A DNA stretch of 64,000 nt from JBBSAT01 sp046351235. Its GTDB lineage: Bacteria; Myxococcota_A; Polyangia; Polyangiales; Sandaracinaceae. A program made the translations under genes and the position numbers. A model generated the notes under the pieces. That model saw only the letters and a program-made list of their open reading frames with translations. It did no database searches and was not told where the DNA came from. Shown piece after piece: positions 52,282-59,873 of this stretch. The stretch covers positions 3,193 to 67,192 of the forward strand of contig JAXLYV010000014.1 of NCBI GenBank assembly GCA_046351235.1. The letters are read 5' to 3'. Position 1 is the stretch's first letter. Each line of letters begins with the position of its first letter.

Positions 52282-52308
52282 GCGCTGCGAAGATGATTCG
52301 GCACAGAT
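52282..52308 (+). repeat. Transposase-associated repeat, copy 2
   Basis: All 27 bases identical to copy 1 at 52203-52229; spacing between the two starts is 79 bp. Identity suggests recent duplication or strong constraint. Confidence 0.8.
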
Positions 52309-52397
52309 GCCCCTCGCGCGCCCGCCAGAGTGGAGGCCGCGCCGCGCACGCGAGTCGGCACGGATCCCCCGCGCGCGCCGGCCGAAGTGCCGCCGTG

Positions 52398-52423
52398 GTC
52401 TGCGAGCGTGATTCGGCACCGAT
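52398..52423 (+). repeat. Transposase-associated repeat, diverged copy
   Basis: GTCTGCGAGCGTGATTCGGC followed by ACCGAT, matching copies 1 and 2 apart from several substitutions and small changes. A still weaker version (GCGAGTCGGCACGGAT) lies near 52350. The block as a whole looks like an old REP array in front of the RAYT gene. Confidence 0.55.
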
Positions 52424-52481
52424 GCGTGCGCGAGCGCGCGCATGCGCATCTCGCGGCCCACGCGCGGAAGCGACGAATGGT

Positions 52482-52518
52482 CCGCTCCCACGGAGTCGGA
52501 GAGGGACCGAGCTAGGGG
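52482..52518. repeat. Diverged REP-like element, upstream of the transposase
   Basis: CCGCTCCCACGGAGTCGGAG AGGGACCGAGCTAGGGG shares CTCCCAC, GGAGAGGG and GCTAGGG with the element at 51306-51343, in the same order. It is less palindromic and probably decayed. The two elements bracket the transposase and its repeats. Confidence 0.6.
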
Positions 52519-52573
52519 ATCGTCGGGGAGCGATCGACGCGACTGCGGAGGGATCGCGGATGCGCGAGGCCCG

Positions 52574-54793
52574 TCAGGGCGCGCCGTGGATCGTCACGGT
52601 GAGCGCGCCCGGGTCGCCCGCGTGCTCGCCGACGTGGAGGGCGTAGTCGATGGGCTCGAGCACCCACGCGCTCGTGCCGACGTCCCAGATGCGGAGGTCG
52701 TCGGCGCGCACCTCGAGCGTGACGTCGCCGCTCGCGTGGGGATCGAGCTCGATCTGGGCGAAGGCGCGCAGGTCCTCCGGGGCGCGCTCGACGCTCGAGC
52801 CGACGGCCGACGCAAAGAGCTCGACCGTCTCGATCGCGCGCACGTCGCCCTCGTTCGTCACCGTGACGGTCACGTCGACGGTCTCCCCGGCGTGCACCTC
52901 GGTCGCGCTCACCCGCGGCGCCGAGAGCGCGAACGTCGTGTACGAGAGGCCGAAGCCGAAGGGATAGGCGGGCGTGGTGCCCTCGTGCGCGAGGTGGCGG
53001 TAGCCGTGGAAGTAGCCGTAGTCGACGGTGTCCGAGACGTCGTCGAACGTCGGCAGGTCGCTCTCGAGGACGGGCATCGAGAACGGAAGGCGGCCCGAGG
53101 GCGCCGCGTCGCCGAAGAGCACGTCGGCGACGGCGTTTCCGCCCTCGGAGCCCGGATAGCCGGCGAACAGGAGCGCCTCGATCTCGGCATCCCAGGGCCG
53201 CGTGATCAGTGCGGCGCCGGCCTCGAGCACGACGACGACGCGGTCGTTCGCGGCCGCGACGGCGTGGATCAACGCGACCTCCTCGGCGGGCAGATCGAGG
53301 CTCGCGCGATCGCCCGCCGAGATCTCGGCCTCGCCCTCGTCGGTGCGCTGCAGGCCCGTCACGACGACGACCACGTCGGCCGCGCTCACGGTGGCGAGCG
53401 CGCTCGTGTCGAGCACGGCGCCGGGCAAGTGCGTCACCGTCGCGGTGGCGCCCGCGCGCGCGCGGATCCCCTCGAGCGCGGTCACGACGCTCGTCGGCAG
53501 CACGTCGCTCGAGCCGTCGTCGCCGATGTTCTCTTCGTCGGCGTTCCGCCCGACGACCACGATCGAGTGGACGCCGGCATCGAAGGGCAGCGCAGACGCC
53601 TCGTTGCGCAAGAGCACGATGCCGCGGCGCGCGACCTCGCGGGCGAGCGCGAGGTGCTCGGGCGTCTCGCGCTGCGAGGGATCGTCGATCACGACGCCGG
53701 GCGTGCGCGGGACGGTGTCCAGATCGAAGCAGAGCTGTGTGCGCAGCACCTCGCGCACGCGGGTGTCGAGCAGCTCGCGCGTCAGCACGCCGTCGCGGTA
53801 CTCGCCGGCGAGCGGACGGAAGTGCGACTCGGTGGGCATCTCGATGCTCAGCCCGGCCGCGAGCGCCTCGGTCGCGCCGTGCGTGCCGAACACCCAGTCG
53901 GACTCGACCACCCCGGAGAAGCCCCACTCGCCGCGCAGGATGTCGCCGAGCAGGTGCGCGTTCACGTCGCAGAAGTGGCCGTTGAGCGAGTTGTACGCGC
54001 TCATCACGGTGCCCGCGTGCCCGTCGACGATCACGCGCCGGAAGTGCGGCAGGTAGACCTCGCGCAGCGTGCGCTCGTCCATGCGCACGTCGACGCGGTG
54101 ACGGTTGTTCTCGATCGAGTTGCCGGCGAAGTGCTTCACGCTCGCGAGCACGTGCTCGCTCTGCACGCCCTCGACGAAGGCGAGGCCCATCTCGCCGAGG
54201 TGGTGCGTGTCCTCGCCGTAGGTCTCCTGCGCACGCCCCCAGCGCGGATGGCGCAGCACGTTGATCGTGGGCGCCAGGATCACGTCGGCGCCCGCCGAGC
54301 GATGCTCGACGCCCATCGCCGCGCCCACGCGGCGCTCGAGCGCGGGATCCCAGCTCGCACCGCGCAGCATGCCGACGGGGAACGCCGTGCCGTGACGCCG
54401 CGTGAAGCTCGAGAGCCCGCGCGGCCCATCGAGCATGTGCAGGCCTGGCAGGCCGAGGCGCTCGTTGCCCGGCACGAGCCAGGTGCCGTCGACGAGGAGC
54501 ACGCTCGCGCCGTGGAGCAGATCGAGCTTCTCCTCGAGCGACATCTGCGAGAGCAGATCCGTGATCCGCGCCTCGATGACGGCGTCGTCGTGGCCGGCGC
54601 AGTAGGCGATCGTGGCGGGCGTCGGCGTGAACGGCGTCGCGGCCCAGAGCTCGGCCGCGTCGGCGCGCGGCGGCGCATCGCGACCGACGTCGCTCGCGGA
54701 CGCGTCGTCGGGGCCGGCATCGGGCTCGTCGACCGGCGTCGTCGTGCACGCGGCCGATGCGAGAAGGAGGAAGAGAATCGCGAGGAAGCGCAC
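52574..54793 (-). CDS. Glycoside hydrolase family 3 beta-glucosidase-like lipoprotein
   Basis: A 739-residue secreted GH3 enzyme. Lipobox SAAC (Cys16) is followed by an Asp/Ala linker. The TIM-barrel domain shows PTINVLRHPRWGRAQETYGE, VKHFAGNS and the catalytic nucleophile Asp299 in GVVESDWVFG. The second alpha/beta domain follows (VVVGRNADEENIGDDGSSDV, GYPGSEGGNAVADVLFG), and a C-terminal fibronectin-III-like domain (AGETVDVTVTVTNEGD) ends the protein, giving the full GH3 architecture. It probably hydrolyses beta-linked oligosaccharides at the cell surface. It is divergent from the oxidoreductase gene. Confidence 0.94.
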   Translation of the reverse strand: MRFLAILFLLLASAACTTTPVDEPDAGPDDASASDVGRDAPPRADAAELWAATPFTPTPATIAYCAGHDDAVIEARITDLLSQMSLEEKLDLLHGASVLLVDGTWLVPGNERLGLPGLHMLDGPRGLSSFTRRHGTAFPVGMLRGASWDPALERRVGAAMGVEHRSAGADVILAPTINVLRHPRWGRAQETYGEDTHHLGEMGLAFVEGVQSEHVLASVKHFAGNSIENNRHRVDVRMDERTLREVYLPHFRRVIVDGHAGTVMSAYNSLNGHFCDVNAHLLGDILRGEWGFSGVVESDWVFGTHGATEALAAGLSIEMPTESHFRPLAGEYRDGVLTRELLDTRVREVLRTQLCFDLDTVPRTPGVVIDDPSQRETPEHLALAREVARRGIVLLRNEASALPFDAGVHSIVVVGRNADEENIGDDGSSDVLPTSVVTALEGIRARAGATATVTHLPGAVLDTSALATVSAADVVVVVTGLQRTDEGEAEISAGDRASLDLPAEEVALIHAVAAANDRVVVVLEAGAALITRPWDAEIEALLFAGYPGSEGGNAVADVLFGDAAPSGRLPFSMPVLESDLPTFDDVSDTVDYGYFHGYRHLAHEGTTPAYPFGFGLSYTTFALSAPRVSATEVHAGETVDVTVTVTNEGDVRAIETVELFASAVGSSVERAPEDLRAFAQIELDPHASGDVTLEVRADDLRIWDVGTSAWVLEPIDYALHVGEHAGDPGALTVTIHGAP

Positions 54794-54858
54794 GAACAGA
54801 CCGTATCACCGCGCTCGCGGAGAGCGCGAACGGCGATCCGCGGCTATGAAGGCGCCCC

Positions 54859-56085
54859 ATGACGAACGGGCGGGTCGTGATCGTGGGGGCGAGCCTGGCG
54901 GGAGGGCGCGCGGCCGAGCAGCTGCGCCGCGGGGGCTGGACGGGCGCGATCACGCTCGTGGGCGCGGAGAAGGAGCGGCCCTACGATCGGCCGCCGCTCT
55001 CGAAGAAGGTCATCAAGGGCGGCTTCGACGAGAGCAAGCTCTACTTCCGCGCGCCCGGTTGGTACGAGGAGCAGCGCATCGAGCTCGTCACGGGCACGCG
55101 CGCGCGCGGCCTCGACACGACGGCGCGCGAGGTGGAGCTCGAGGGTGGGCGGCGCCTGCCCTTCGATCACCTGCTGATCGCGACCGGCGCCGCAGCGCGC
55201 CCGCTCGACTGCGAGGGCGCGGGCCTCGAGGGCGTGCACGTGCTCCGCACGCTCGAGGACGCGCGCGCGATCGAGGCTCTCGTCCGGACCAAGAAGCGCG
55301 TCGTCGTCGTGGGCGCCGGCGTCATCGGTGCCGAGGTCGCCGCGTGCTGCCGCGAGGCCGGCCTCGACGTCGTGATGCTCGAGCTCGCCGACAAGCCGCT
55401 CCTGCGCGCGTTCGGCGCGTTCGTCGGCGACTTCTACGCGGGCGAGCACCGCCAGAAGGGCGTCGAGCTGCGCTGCGGCGTGGGCGTCGCGGCGATCCGT
55501 GGCGCGGGTCGCGTCGAAGAGGTCGTCACGACGAGCGGCGAGCGCATCCCGTGCGACTTCGTCGTCGTCGGCATCGGCGTGCTGCCCGAGACCGCGTGGC
55601 TCGAGGGCTCCGGCGTGCGCTGCGATCGCGGCGTGCTCGTCGATGCGCACTGCGAGACGAGCGTGCCGGGGATCTATGCGGCGGGTGACGTCGCGCGCGG
55701 GCCGGCGCGCGCGCTCGGCGGCCAGCACGTGATCGTCGAGTCGGTCGACAACGCGCAGACGCAGGGCGCGTGCGTGGTCGCGAACCTGCTCGGCAAGCGC
55801 GAGGAGCACGACACCGTGCCCTTCTTCTGGTCGGATCAGTTCGATCTCAAGATGCAGAGCGTCGGCCACGTGCAGGCCTTCGATCGCGTCGTGCTCCGCG
55901 GCTCGCGCGAGGCGCGCGCCTTCGTCGCGTTCCACCTGCGTGAGGGCAAGCTCGCGTTCGCGATCGGCGTCAACCGCCTCAAGGAGATCGCGGGCGCCAA
56001 GAAGCTGATCGCGGCCGGGGTGCCGGTGACCGAAGCAGCGCTCGCCGACGAGAGCGTCGCGCTCTCGTCGTTGCTGCCGCGATAG
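54859..56085 (+). CDS. FAD-dependent NAD(P)H oxidoreductase (ferredoxin/rubredoxin reductase-like)
   Basis: A 408-residue two-dinucleotide-binding flavoprotein. The FAD Rossmann motif VIVGASLAGGRAAEQLRR opens the protein, followed by YDRPPLSKKVIKGG, LLIATGAAARP, the NAD motif VVVVGAGVIGAEVAACC, and the second FAD motif GIYAAGDVARG. A C-terminal domain with FFWSDQFDLKMQSVGHV matches the reductases of ferredoxin-dependent oxygenases. No partner ferredoxin or P450 gene is adjacent. TATGAA at 54845-54850 may be its -10. Confidence 0.92.
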   Translation: MTNGRVVIVGASLAGGRAAEQLRRGGWTGAITLVGAEKERPYDRPPLSKKVIKGGFDESKLYFRAPGWYEEQRIELVTGTRARGLDTTAREVELEGGRRLPFDHLLIATGAAARPLDCEGAGLEGVHVLRTLEDARAIEALVRTKKRVVVVGAGVIGAEVAACCREAGLDVVMLELADKPLLRAFGAFVGDFYAGEHRQKGVELRCGVGVAAIRGAGRVEEVVTTSGERIPCDFVVVGIGVLPETAWLEGSGVRCDRGVLVDAHCETSVPGIYAAGDVARGPARALGGQHVIVESVDNAQTQGACVVANLLGKREEHDTVPFFWSDQFDLKMQSVGHVQAFDRVVLRGSREARAFVAFHLREGKLAFAIGVNRLKEIAGAKKLIAAGVPVTEAALADESVALSSLLPR

Positions 56086-56402
56086 AACGTCGGCAGCCGT
56101 CGGAGCGTCGCGCGCGTGTTGCTCGCACGCGATCTAGCGGACGCGAGCTTCGTCCATGCGTCGGCGTGCGAGGAACCTCGGGCACGTCTTGGCGGAGACC
56201 ACACCCGTCCGAGGAACGTCGGACGCGGTTTTCGTCGCGCGTAGGCGTCCAACGCGCCGTAGGTGCCGGCCTTCGCTCGAGGGGTCCGCACGAGGAATTC
56301 GCGGAGCGACTTTTACGGACGTGTTCGTGTCCGAGGTCCGCGCAACGCACCTCTGGTGGTTCGGCCCCGCGTTCTGTACCGTGCCCGCCGGGAGGAAACA
56401 CG
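56086..56402. other. Intergenic region, about 317 bp
   Basis: No convincing gene on either strand. It is slightly less GC-rich than its surroundings and contains GGAATTCGCG and TTTTACGGAC near 56300. I see no clear promoter, RNA or repeat. The end carries GGGAGGAAA, which serves as ribosome site for the gene at 56403. It marks the boundary between known genes and the four-gene unknown block. Confidence 0.5.
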
Positions 56403-57158
56403 ATGGCCAAGGAGATCACGAAGCTCGTCAGCAATCGCACGGGATCGGCGCGCGCCGTAGGCGCAGCGCTGGAGGTGCACGTCGCCAAACGCGCTGCCCA
56501 GATCGAGCAAGCGCTCGGGGTCAAGGCGGGGCGGAAGCTCTCCGTCTCGGAGCTCGTCGACGCGTTGCGGACCGCGCTGCTCTCTCGCGCGAGCGAGCTG
56601 GAGGGCGCCGAGCAAGCGTACGCCGAGGAGCTCGGCGACGATCCGCCCGCGCGCGACGCGCGCGACGCTGCGGTCGTCGCACTGCGAACGTCGATCGACG
56701 AGATCGCAGGGACCATTTCGGGCGCGTTCGGCGCGGAGAGCCTCTCTCGCTACAAGCTCGATCAATCGGTCCCGGTGGCGCCGGACATGCTCGTCACCTA
56801 CGCGAAGAACGCGGCCAAGTCGGTGAAGCGTGGCGCGCCGAAGACGACGCCACGCAAGGGACGCAAGCTGGACTTCGCCGTTCTCGCGAGTGAGCTGGAG
56901 GCAGGCGCGGCGTCGCTCAAGAAGACGCTCGACGTGGTGAAGCGCGAGGAGCGCGAGGCCGAGGGGGCTCTGGCCGCGCGCGACGCGAAGATTGCGGCGT
57001 TCGAGCCGGCGTACGGGGGCATCGCGAGCATCGCCGCCGGTCTGCTCGAGCTGGCCGGAGAGCCCGACCTCGGCGAGCGCGTGAAGCCGACCGCGCGGCG
57101 CAAGGCCGGGCTCGAAGCGGCGCCAGAAGTTCCTCCGGTCGAGCCGCCGAGGAATTGA
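56403..57158 (+). CDS. Hypothetical coiled-coil protein
   Basis: A 251-residue Ala/Glu/Lys/Arg-rich protein that should be largely helical. It has long heptad-like stretches such as ELEGAEQAYAEELGDDPPAR, SLKKTLDVVKREEREAEGAL, and a Lys-rich KRGAPKTTPRKGRKLDF. No membrane segment and no Cys. The ATG at 56403 follows GGGAGGAAA at about 56390. It may be a structural or DNA-associated protein. First of four unknown genes on the same strand. Confidence 0.7.
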   Translation: MAKEITKLVSNRTGSARAVGAALEVHVAKRAAQIEQALGVKAGRKLSVSELVDALRTALLSRASELEGAEQAYAEELGDDPPARDARDAAVVALRTSIDEIAGTISGAFGAESLSRYKLDQSVPVAPDMLVTYAKNAAKSVKRGAPKTTPRKGRKLDFAVLASELEAGAASLKKTLDVVKREEREAEGALAARDAKIAAFEPAYGGIASIAAGLLELAGEPDLGERVKPTARRKAGLEAAPEVPPVEPPRN

Positions 57159-57234
57159 GCGATAGCGACGTCACCGGGCTACCCGCTCGACCGTGCGGTG
57201 GAGGTGACGATGACGCGACACGATGCGGAGCGTA

Positions 57235-57264
57235 TTGACTCGTGGGGGGGGGCCACGAGTACAT
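57235..57264 (+). promoter_or_regulatory. Promoter with an inverted repeat between -35 and -10
   Basis: TTGACT (57235-57240), 18-bp spacer, TACATT (57259-57264). The spacer region is an inverted repeat ACTCGTGG-gggggg-CCACGAGT (57238-57259, 8-bp arms), overlapping the end of -35 and start of -10. A protein bound there would block polymerase, or act as a MerR-type activator on the slightly long spacer. It serves the small gene at 57333. Confidence 0.7.
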
Positions 57265-57332
57265 TCGTCGCACGGTGTTGGGGTGGGCACCATCTACCTG
57301 GCTCGCCCGCCGTCATCGAGGAGGCGCGACCA

Positions 57333-57743
57333 ATGTCAGGAACCGAGATCATCGTGCAGCGTATGATGGACCACGACATGAGCGGCGTGGCCGTCTCGAG
57401 CGCCATCGGGCCCATCGTCCTGGCTGAACTGGACGTCTCCCAGTGGCGCGAAGGAACGCTCGAGGTTCTGGTGCGCAACGCGACCGTGCCCACGGGTGCC
57501 GCGATCACGGTCGACGTCTACGCGATGGCGCGCACGGACGACGATCCGGCCAAGATGTACACCAAGTCGCAGAGCATCGCGACGGTCACCATCAACGCGA
57601 CCTCGACGAGCGCCGCCTACGTCCTTGCGCCGTTCAGCGCGAACTTCGGTGGGATGGTAGCGGTCGCGTACACGGCGACACGCGCGACCACCGCCGGCAC
57701 ATTCAGCAGTACGTTCGAGACCCGAATCTCGCTGAAGGACTGA
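57333..57743 (+). CDS. Small beta-rich protein of unknown function
   Basis: A 136-residue protein with alternating Val, Thr and Ala strands (VPTGAAITVDVYAMARTDDD and SIATVTINATSTSAAYVLAP), which suggests a beta sandwich like bacterial surface or virion-type subunits. No signal peptide, no Cys. GAGGAGG at 57318-57324 lies eight bases before the ATG. The promoter with an inverted repeat is directly upstream. Next gene follows after 28 bp. Confidence 0.7.
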   Translation: MSGTEIIVQRMMDHDMSGVAVSSAIGPIVLAELDVSQWREGTLEVLVRNATVPTGAAITVDVYAMARTDDDPAKMYTKSQSIATVTINATSTSAAYVLAPFSANFGGMVAVAYTATRATTAGTFSSTFETRISLKD

Positions 57744-57771
57744 CGACGATGTCGGCCACGAAGAGGCTGGC

Positions 57772-58944
57772 ATGCTGAAGCGCGACGCGACCCAACGGAT
57801 CGCCGCTGTCGCCGTGACGACGCGACCTGCCCCCCGGGCGACGCCCGTCCCGCCAGCGCACCGTTCGCCGGCCATCACGGTTGGCGAATACCAGCGACGG
57901 GGCGCGCGGAACGGTCAGATCGGATCCGCGCGAGAGACGCCAAACCACTCGTGCGGTTGCTCGAAGGCAGGCTCCGCTGGAAAGGCGTGTGCCTGCGGGG
58001 CGGGCGCAAGGAAGTGTGGGGCCGGATGTGCCTGCGGATCGGGCCAGCAACCGAACGGGGCGCAGGCGAGCGCCGCAGCAGACGTCGCAGCGAGCGTGCG
58101 TAGGCTGGCCGCGAGGACCACACGCTTGATGGCTGGCACCCAGTCGAGCTATCGCGCAGGCACCGCAGGCACGGGAGGCCTCGGCAACCTCGGACCCATC
58201 AAGGCTGCGGTGCAACGAGTTTGCATGGTGACGCTGACTGCGGAGCAGCACTCGTGGTTGGAGGCCGCACGAGCGGCAGCGAACCAGACTCGGCACAAGT
58301 GGGATTTCGACCGCCGGGTCCATCCGCCGACCTGCGCCGACCTCACCCGCGGGCAGGAAGCTACCGCCGGATGGCAGACCGGAGAGGAGTACCTCTGGTA
58401 CAACTCGTTCCTGGGAGCATTCCACGACGGGACGCCGGAGCACGCCCTCGCCCCGTCCATTCCGCCGGAGGCTTGGAACTGGATCATCGATCTGTCGATC
58501 GCTCCGGGTGGACCTTTGATGTCCCTTGTGGACAGCACGTTGGGCGAGCGTACGATCTCGACCTACACCGACACAGGGGCGCAATGTAGCTGGACGGGCA
58601 AAATAGCTGGAGAGCTTCCCTTCCCCGATTCGTATCCAGTGCCCTGCCCGGAGCTTGCGGATCCTAGACTCGCGCAGCTTCTTGGGGATCCCCGTTTCTC
58701 GCCCCGCACCCCTCAGGGGATGAAGATGCTGGATGCGATTCGCGGACAGGTTGGGACAGAGAGGCCTTGCCGATGCCGTGCGTGCTCGGGGTTTCGCGGG
58801 GGCTGCCGGACGAACTGCAGGTACACGTGCGGGTTTGGCACTGCATACGTGTGCAGTTGCGCAGGCGCGTGTCCTCCCAGCGTCGACAGCATCGAGGAGC
58901 TTCTCGGAATGCCGGGCGTCTTTTGCCAGATGCCGTGGCCCTAG
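57772..58944 (+). CDS. Protein with Cys clusters at both ends, unknown family
   Basis: A 390-residue protein. Residues 61-88 contain seven Cys in CGCSKAGSAGKACACG and KCGAGCACGS, a metallothionein-like pattern. The middle (about 140-300) is an ordinary folded domain rich in Trp (WLEAARAAANQTRHKWDFDR, IPPEAWNWIIDLSIAPGGP). A second cluster near residues 333-372 has nine Cys (PCRCRACSGFRGGCRTNC and on). Basic N-terminus without a clear signal peptide. Metal binding or multiple disulphides are both possible. GC is visibly lower than in neighbours. It overlaps the next gene by 10 bp. Confidence 0.7.
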   Translation: MLKRDATQRIAAVAVTTRPAPRATPVPPAHRSPAITVGEYQRRGARNGQIGSARETPNHSCGCSKAGSAGKACACGAGARKCGAGCACGSGQQPNGAQASAAADVAASVRRLAARTTRLMAGTQSSYRAGTAGTGGLGNLGPIKAAVQRVCMVTLTAEQHSWLEAARAAANQTRHKWDFDRRVHPPTCADLTRGQEATAGWQTGEEYLWYNSFLGAFHDGTPEHALAPSIPPEAWNWIIDLSIAPGGPLMSLVDSTLGERTISTYTDTGAQCSWTGKIAGELPFPDSYPVPCPELADPRLAQLLGDPRFSPRTPQGMKMLDAIRGQVGTERPCRCRACSGFRGGCRTNCRYTCGFGTAYVCSCAGACPPSVDSIEELLGMPGVFCQMPWP

Positions 58945-59780
58945 GCCCTACACAGGCCGGCCGCTCGTGGATCTTCCGCGATTGGATCGCGGGTTGCTTG
59001 GAGGCGTCTGGCCTCGGACGAGTGTCGCTGGAGTCCACTGCCCAGTTGGGTCGACTGGACTGGCGGTTGGACGGTAGTGATCTCTGGCCTCGTCGCGTCA
59101 TTCGCACGCGCGGTGCGGGTCGACCGGAGTTGACGAAGCTCGTCGACGCAGTCGTGATGTGGCGGCTCGCACGTCGCAGTTGGGGCCTCATCACCGCGAA
59201 GTGGATGCAGTCCGCGTGCATCGCTGTCGGAGGTGGCAGGATGGCGTCCGTCGCCGGAAGCACACGCGCGCTGGCCTGCATTCCCGGAATACCGTACACG
59301 GACCCGAGCGAGCGCCTGCGTGAGGGGGTTGTCCATGGCCTCGCAGTTCACGCCATCTTGAATCAGAGCTCGCGGCGGCGCCGCGTCTACGATGTCGCTG
59401 CGATCGCGCGGTTCGTTCGGATGACCTGTCTGGCGCAGGCCGTCGTACCCGATTTCGCCCCGAAGCTCGCCCGCGCGCTACGTAGGGAGCTGGCGAAAGC
59501 CGAGGCCGCTCGCTGCAATGACACTCCACCCTTGGCGAAGCGAACGCCAACCTTTCCCGCGCCTACCCTCATCGCCGGGGACGGGACTGCGGTGCGGCTT
59601 CGGCTGAGCGCTTTTCGCCGCAGCGGAGCTCGGGTGGAACTGCACGGCCCGACGGGTGTCGTGCTTTCGATGGATGCAGGTAGCGATCAAGAAGCGGAGG
59701 CCTTGCGGTGGCTCCTGGTAGGCGCCCAATCGATCGTCGTTGGATCGCCTCACCAGCGCCGAACGTCACGCAAGAAGTGA
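58935..59780 (+). CDS. Hypothetical basic protein
   Basis: A 281-residue protein starting at a GTG that overlaps the end of the Cys-cluster gene. It has many Arg, Trp and Ala (SWIFRDWIAGCLEASGLGR, DAVVMWRLARRSWGLITAKW) and a basic tail (SPHQRRTSRKK). A longer frame from ATG 58767 overlaps the upstream gene by 178 bp and looks like antiphase noise, so the later start is chosen. No family recognised. Fourth and last gene of the unknown block. Confidence 0.6.
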   Translation: MALGPTQAGRSWIFRDWIAGCLEASGLGRVSLESTAQLGRLDWRLDGSDLWPRRVIRTRGAGRPELTKLVDAVVMWRLARRSWGLITAKWMQSACIAVGGGRMASVAGSTRALACIPGIPYTDPSERLREGVVHGLAVHAILNQSSRRRRVYDVAAIARFVRMTCLAQAVVPDFAPKLARALRRELAKAEAARCNDTPPLAKRTPTFPAPTLIAGDGTAVRLRLSAFRRSGARVELHGPTGVVLSMDAGSDQEAEALRWLLVGAQSIVVGSPHQRRTSRKK

Positions 59781-59873
59781 TGCGGCCGTGGGGCCGCGAG
59801 GGTGTGAAGAGCGCCCTCGAACTGGGCGCTCGGACGGCGAGATAGTCTTGCCACCCGACTTCGGGACCGGGCG

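Noticed and set aside
52203..52423. CRISPR-like array of the 27-bp repeats
   Set aside because: Only two identical copies with unequal spacing and an inverted copy; no regular spacers and no cas genes.
58767..58934. Longer start for the basic protein at 58935
   Set aside because: The extra 56 residues overlap the C-terminal Cys cluster of the upstream gene in another frame and look like noise.
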